This document shows, piece after piece, positions 8,409 through 11,683 of a DNA stretch of 11,683 nt; position 1 is the stretch's first letter, and each line of letters begins with the position of its first letter. Origin of the DNA: Streptosporangiaceae bacterium (GTDB lineage: Bacteria; Actinomycetota; Actinomycetes; Streptosporangiales; Streptosporangiaceae); contig JASIGD010000229.1 of assembly GCA_030045295.1 (NCBI GenBank), positions 1 through 11,683 on the forward strand. Reading direction: 5' to 3'. Below the pieces are notes generated by a model. That model did not search any database. It saw nothing but the letters and a program-made list of their open reading frames with translations, and was not told the origin of the DNA. The translations under genes were made by a program, and so were the position numbers.

Positions 8409-8838
8409 TCGCGGTGGCCCGCATGACCGTCTTGCCGTCCTGATTCACCGCCTCGGCCATCGTCTTCACGATGCCGCGATCCGGTTTGCTCAGCGACCTC
8501 CGCGCCTCCACCACCGTAGCCCGGACACGGAGCGTGTCCCCCGGACGGACCGGGTAGGGCCAGCGGATCTCGTCGGCGCCCGGGCCGCCCAGGCTCGCCT
8601 CAGCCGACAGGTAGTTGTCGACGAGCAGCCGCATTACCAGGGCCGACGTATGCCAGCCGCTGGCGATCAGTCCGCCGTACGGCCCGCGGGCCGCGGCCTC
8701 GGGATCGGTATGAAAGGGCTGTGGATCGAACTTATTAGCGAACAAGATTATATCAGCTTGGTCAACGCTGACGCTGCCGCAGTCATACGTTGTCCCTGGC
8801 ACGTAGTCATCGAAGTACCTCAGGCTGTCATCAGTCAC
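8371..8838 (-). CDS. MaoC-family dehydratase / hydratase (155 aa)
   Basis: A single hot-dog domain of the MaoC (R-specific enoyl-CoA hydratase) type, which hydrates 2-enoyl-CoA thioesters in the cytoplasm. The hydratase motif is FANKFDPQPFHTDPEAA with catalytic D38 and H43, followed by GPYGGLIASGWHTSALVMRL and the usual C-terminal strands (YPVRPGDTLRVRATVVEARRS, TAINFLRVRP). Length is typical of the single-domain class. The start is GTG 8838; there is no SD, and GATAAT (8850-8845) ends 6 nt before it, suggesting a leaderless mRNA. By hand count, 18 of the first 45 codons end in A or T, including ATA and TTT, against about 13 of the remaining 110, so the 5' end is unusually AT-rich. The 3' end overlaps the small membrane-protein gene by 38 nt. 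The substrate cannot be inferred from the neighbours. Confidence 0.92.
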   Translation of the reverse strand: MTDDSLRYFDDYVPGTTYDCGSVSVDQADIILFANKFDPQPFHTDPEAAARGPYGGLIASGWHTSALVMRLLVDNYLSAEASLGGPGADEIRWPYPVRPGDTLRVRATVVEARRSLSKPDRGIVKTMAEAVNQDGKTVMRATAINFLRVRPESDA

Positions 8839-8844
8839 AACCGG

Positions 8845-8850
8845 ATTATC
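8845..8850 (-). promoter_or_regulatory. Possible -10 element for a leaderless maoC-type gene
   Basis: GATAAT on the minus strand (one mismatch to TATAAT) is followed by 6 nt (CCGGTT) and the GTG at 8838, so the expected transcription start coincides with the start codon. There is no SD in the 6-nt spacer. Confidence 0.5.
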
Positions 8851-8986
8851 TCAGCGTCAGCCGAACAGTTCCTGCAAGATCACGAACGAGTTACGGGAAT
8901 ACCGCGATTCGCCTGCGGCCTGCAGACGATTGCTGCGATGCTTCAGCAGACGGCACCGGCCACGTAAGAGCGAAGACAAGCCTAAT

Positions 8987-9005
8987 AGGTCACGCAAAGT
9001 GACCT
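8987..9005 (+). repeat. AGGTCAC / GTGACCT inverted repeat in the LysM gene leader
   Basis: A perfect 7-bp inverted repeat with a 5-nt loop (GCAAA), 66 nt before GTG 9071. It could be a leader hairpin or a dimeric repressor site. The half-site orientation (TCAC...GTGA) is opposite to the Crp consensus. Confidence 0.5.
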
Positions 9006-9024
9006 TCCGGGCTCGCCGACAGGC

Positions 9025-9042
9025 CCCAGCGGGACAGCTGGG
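9025..9042 (+). repeat. CCCAGC / GCTGGG hairpin in the LysM gene leader
   Basis: A perfect 6-bp GC stem with loop GGGACA, ending 18 nt before the SD GGGGAG (9061-9066). If transcribed, it would sit just upstream of the ribosome site and could influence translation. Confidence 0.4.
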
Positions 9043-9070
9043 CGGGCGCAGAAACGACTTGGGGAGTTCT

Positions 9071-9838
9071 GTGGATTCAGCCAGGACGCACCGCCGCCCC
9101 CGGAAGATCCGACGGACCGGCAGGCATACCACGCCGTCACAGGTGGAGAAGGTAGCCGAAAAGGCCGGCAAGGCCGCTCCCGCGATGGCCATCGCGAGCG
9201 TGCTGGTCGCGGCGCCGCAGGCCCATGCCGCCGTGCGGACTCCGGCCACGGCCACCGCGGTGGCCGAGCAAGTACATACCGACGCGATGGTCAAGCCCCT
9301 TGAGCCGTCCACTCGCACGTACATCGTCCGCCCCGGCGACACGCTGGCCTCAATCGCTCAGCAGTTCTACGGCAATTCGGCAGACTGGCCCTGGCTGTAC
9401 CACGTGAACGAGTCCGTGGTGCAGAACCCCAACGTCATTTACGCAGGCGAAAAGCTGAACGTCCCCTTCGACCCGCCCGCGAACGCCGCCTCGTACGCGC
9501 CCAAGCACGCCGCGTCCGCCGCGCTGACCTCCTCCGCCGTCCCGAACGGAACGCTCGGCTGCGCCGGCCTCGAGCAACTCTGGGAAGACGCCGGCGGCTC
9601 GCAGGCCGAGGCCTTCACGGCCGCCGAGATCGCCATGGCCGAATCCGGCGGCAGCCAGTACGCGCTCAGCCCGACCGACGACTACGGCTACTGGCAGATC
9701 AACGGCTCACACGGACCCGCGCTGGCCACCTTCGACGCGTACGGCAACGCCCGGGCCGCGATCATCATCTCCGACGACGGGACCGACTGGGACCCGTGGA
9801 CCACCTACGTCACCGGCGCCTACGAGGGACGCTGCTGA
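9071..9838 (+). CDS. Secreted LysM and lysozyme-fold transglycosylase-like protein (255 aa)
   Basis: Probably a peptidoglycan-binding cell-wall hydrolase acting outside the membrane. Domains from GTG 9071: a long Arg/Lys-rich n-region (1-35), a hydrophobic signal segment AMAIASVLVAAPQAHA (38-53) with likely cleavage after AHA, a LysM domain (83-132; YIVRPGDTLASIAQQFYG ... NPNVIYAGEKLNVP), an Ala-rich linker (135-160), and a C-terminal lysozyme-like/SLT domain (164-255) with the probable catalytic Glu E191 in IAMAESGG and the YGYWQINGSHG segment (205-215). C164 and the final residue C255 bracket the last domain and could form a disulfide. GTG 9071 is chosen because GGGGAG lies 4 nt upstream and a signal peptide follows; the open frame extends to 8930 without support. 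The 3' end overlaps the convergent aldolase gene by 19 nt. The architecture resembles actinobacterial resuscitation-type muralytic enzymes, but I cannot confirm an Rpf domain. Confidence 0.88.
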   Translation: MDSARTHRRPRKIRRTGRHTTPSQVEKVAEKAGKAAPAMAIASVLVAAPQAHAAVRTPATATAVAEQVHTDAMVKPLEPSTRTYIVRPGDTLASIAQQFYGNSADWPWLYHVNESVVQNPNVIYAGEKLNVPFDPPANAASYAPKHAASAALTSSAVPNGTLGCAGLEQLWEDAGGSQAEAFTAAEIAMAESGGSQYALSPTDDYGYWQINGSHGPALATFDAYGNARAAIIISDDGTDWDPWTTYVTGAYEGRC

Positions 9839-10497
9839 CCAGCCCGGCGGACTCGCTGACCGTAACCCGCCAGCTTGCCGGCCACCAGCGCGATCTCGCC
9901 CGCCGGCAGCAGGCGCGGGGCCGGCGACCCGCCCCCGGCGGCGAGGACGCGCAGGTACACATCGCAGAGCCATTCCAGGTAACGGCTGCCGGTCAGGGCC
10001 GATCCCAGGTCCGGGCCGGTGGTCACGGCGCCGTGGTTAGCCATCAGGCAGGCGGTCCGGTCGCGCAGTGCGGCCACCACGTTGCGGGCCAGCTCGTCGC
10101 TCCCGTAGGTGGCGTACGGCGCCACCGCGACCGGGCCGCCGAACATGGCCACCTGGTAGTGGATGGCAGGCAGTTCGTCGGCCAGGGCGGACAGCGCCGT
10201 CGCCGCGACCGGGTGCGTGTGCAGGATCGCCGCCGCGCCGGTGGCGGCGTAAATGCCGAGGTGCAACGGCATCTCGCTGGTCGGCCGGAGCGGCGCCTCG
10301 ACCGCGGCGCCGTCCAGCCGGTGCACGCCGATGAGATCGGCGGCCAGTTCCGCGTAGTCCACCCCGCTGGGTGACACTGCCACCAGGTCGCCGACCCGCA
10401 CGCTCACGTTGCCCGACGTCCCCACGACCAGGCCGGATGCAGTCAGCTCGCGGCAGGTCCGGACCACGTCCTCTCGCGCCTGTTCGAGGAGCAGCAT
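9820..10497 (-). CDS. Class II (zinc) aldolase, FucA-like (225 aa)
   Basis: Class II aldolases of this fold cleave ketose 1-phosphates to DHAP and an aldehyde. All E. coli FucA active-site features are present at nearly the same numbers: TSGNVSVR (27-34), SPSG (42-45), Glu E75, zinc ligands H93 and H95 in HTHP, Y114 in AIHYQV, and the third ligand H155 in ANHG. The stretch VAPYATYGSDELARNV is also FucA-like. This argues against MtnB (methylthioribulose-1-phosphate dehydratase), although MtnB shares the fold, and AraD-type epimerases remain possible. The neighbour is mtnA, divergent with 11 nt between the ATGs, which suggests cleavage of 5-methylthioribulose-1-phosphate or 5-deoxyribulose-1-phosphate (DHAP shunt; inference). 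ATG 10497 has no SD, but TACTGT ends 6 nt upstream. An in-frame GTG at 10518 would overlap mtnA. The 3' end overlaps the LysM gene by 19 nt. Confidence 0.9.
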   Translation of the reverse strand: MLLLEQAREDVVRTCRELTASGLVVGTSGNVSVRVGDLVAVSPSGVDYAELAADLIGVHRLDGAAVEAPLRPTSEMPLHLGIYAATGAAAILHTHPVAATALSALADELPAIHYQVAMFGGPVAVAPYATYGSDELARNVVAALRDRTACLMANHGAVTTGPDLGSALTGSRYLEWLCDVYLRVLAAGGGSPAPRLLPAGEIALVAGKLAGYGQRVRRAGQQRPS

Positions 10498-10502
10498 AGG
10501 TT
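10497..10502 (+). promoter_or_regulatory. Possible -10 element for a leaderless mtnA
   Basis: TAGGTT is followed by 6 nt (CACAGT) and ATG 10509. The same hexamer at the same distance precedes the next gene at 11591-11596. AGG at 10498-10500 could alternatively be a minimal SD, 8 nt from the ATG. Confidence 0.55.
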
Positions 10503-10503
10503 C

Positions 10504-10508
10504 ACAGT

Positions 10509-10509
<1 letters not shown>
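10504..10509 (-). promoter_or_regulatory. Possible -10 element for a leaderless aldolase gene
   Basis: TACTGT on the minus strand fits TAnnnT and is followed by 6 nt (GAACCT) and the ATG at 10497. There is no SD. The element overlaps the first base of mtnA. Confidence 0.5.
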
Positions 10510-11528
<1,019 letters not shown>

Positions 11529-11602
11529 GTTCACGCCGCGGCGGAGGGCCGAGGCGCCCGGCCGCACGTGGCCTTGTTCCGGTGACGCGATAGGTTCCTT
11601 GG
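11529..11602 (+). other. Gap between mtnA and the last gene
   Basis: 74 nt, GC-rich, with no clear hairpin terminator. It carries TAGGTT at 11591-11596. Confidence 0.5.
11591..11596 (+). promoter_or_regulatory. Possible -10 element for a leaderless right-edge gene
   Basis: TAGGTT, identical to the mtnA hexamer, is followed by 6 nt (CCTTGG) and GTG 11603. No SD is suitably placed for either GTG 11603 or ATG 11609. Confidence 0.5.
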
Positions 11603-11683
11603 GTGACCATGGACGGTGCGGCGGGGGCCGGCCCGGCCGCGCCGGTCGGCCGGGCCCAGCAGATCGGTGTCGCCAGCGTGATC
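11603..11683 (+). CDS. Start of an unidentified gene (27 codons, cut by right edge)
   Basis: From GTG 11603 the frame reads V-T-M-D-G-A-A-G-A-G-P-A-A-P-V-G-R-A-Q-Q-I-G-V-A-S-V-I and is open to the last base. ATG 11609 is an alternative start two codons later. The codons are G/C-ended as in the neighbouring genes, supporting real coding. The Ala/Gly/Pro-rich N-terminus runs into a sequence that is becoming hydrophobic (IGVASVI), compatible with a membrane or secreted protein, but this is too little to assign a family. It lies 74 nt after mtnA on the same strand and appears to have its own promoter. Confidence 0.55.
   Translation, partial: MTMDGAAGAGPAAPVGRAQQIGVASVI

Larger units (their letters stand above)
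8839..9070. other. Leader / divergent region between the MaoC gene and the LysM gene
   Basis: 232 nt separate the two divergent starts. The left end carries the putative MaoC -10 element. The right half carries two hairpins upstream of the LysM gene. I looked by eye for the conserved boxes of the ydaO (c-di-AMP) riboswitch, which is known upstream of actinobacterial cell-wall hydrolase genes, and did not find them. No coding sequence is supported here: the open frame that runs from 8930 into the LysM gene has no SD, and a better start exists at 9071. Confidence 0.5.

Noticed and set aside
8839..9070. ydaO / c-di-AMP riboswitch upstream of the LysM gene
   Set aside because: The conserved GGGGACCC-, GGGTGAATC- and AACCTCG-like boxes were not found by eye; a covariance scan would settle it.
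9820..10497. Aldolase gene as mtnB (methylthioribulose-1-phosphate dehydratase) because of its mtnA neighbour
   Set aside because: The tyrosine segment AIHYQV, the APYATYG segment and the residue spacing follow FucA rather than MtnB; the call is kept at FucA-like aldolase.

Overview
The window looks like an ordinary chromosomal segment of a high-GC actinomycete (Actinomycetota). The evidence is the very high GC with G/C-ended codons, several GTG starts, a 73-residue membrane protein with the WTLQGLG...GSFMTG pattern I associate with actinobacteria, a doubled DUF427 protein, a LysM plus lysozyme-fold exoenzyme with an Arg-rich signal peptide, and several apparently leaderless genes. I cannot name the genus. 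I see no mobile element, CRISPR array, tRNA or rRNA.

Layout, left to right. (1) Minus strand: ftsH (membrane AAA+ protease) is followed by lgt (lipoprotein diacylglyceryl transferase), which runs off the left edge. (2) A divergent region of about 0.4 kb separates ftsH from a plus-strand pair: a STAS-domain anti-sigma-factor antagonist, then acs (AMP-forming acetyl-CoA synthetase), which ends in a strong 14-bp hairpin terminator. (3) Minus-strand run, in transcription order: a conserved protein of unknown function, a SixA-like histidine phosphatase and a tandem DUF427 protein. Hairpins lie behind the last two. (4) A short plus-strand membrane protein overlaps tail to tail with a minus-strand MaoC-type hydratase. 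(5) A plus-strand secreted LysM/transglycosylase-like enzyme has a 232-nt leader region and overlaps tail to tail with a FucA-like class II aldolase. (6) mtnA is divergent from the aldolase, with only 11 nt between the two ATGs. A further gene starts at the right edge.

Two observations stand out. First, mtnA (a 5-methylthioribose-1-phosphate isomerase family member) sits head to head with a zinc aldolase that keeps every FucA catalytic residue. This suggests the isomerase and aldolase steps of a DHAP-shunt-type salvage of 5'-methylthioadenosine or 5'-deoxyadenosine. Second, six genes have an extended -10 look-alike (TAGGTT, TAGGCT, CAGGCT, TACTGT or GATAAT) ending exactly 6 nt before the start codon and no convincing Shine-Dalgarno sequence, the arrangement expected for leaderless mRNAs. 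At the mtnA/aldolase junction the two motifs are mirror images inside one 17-bp near-palindrome. I did not find a clearly novel multi-gene defence or mobile system.
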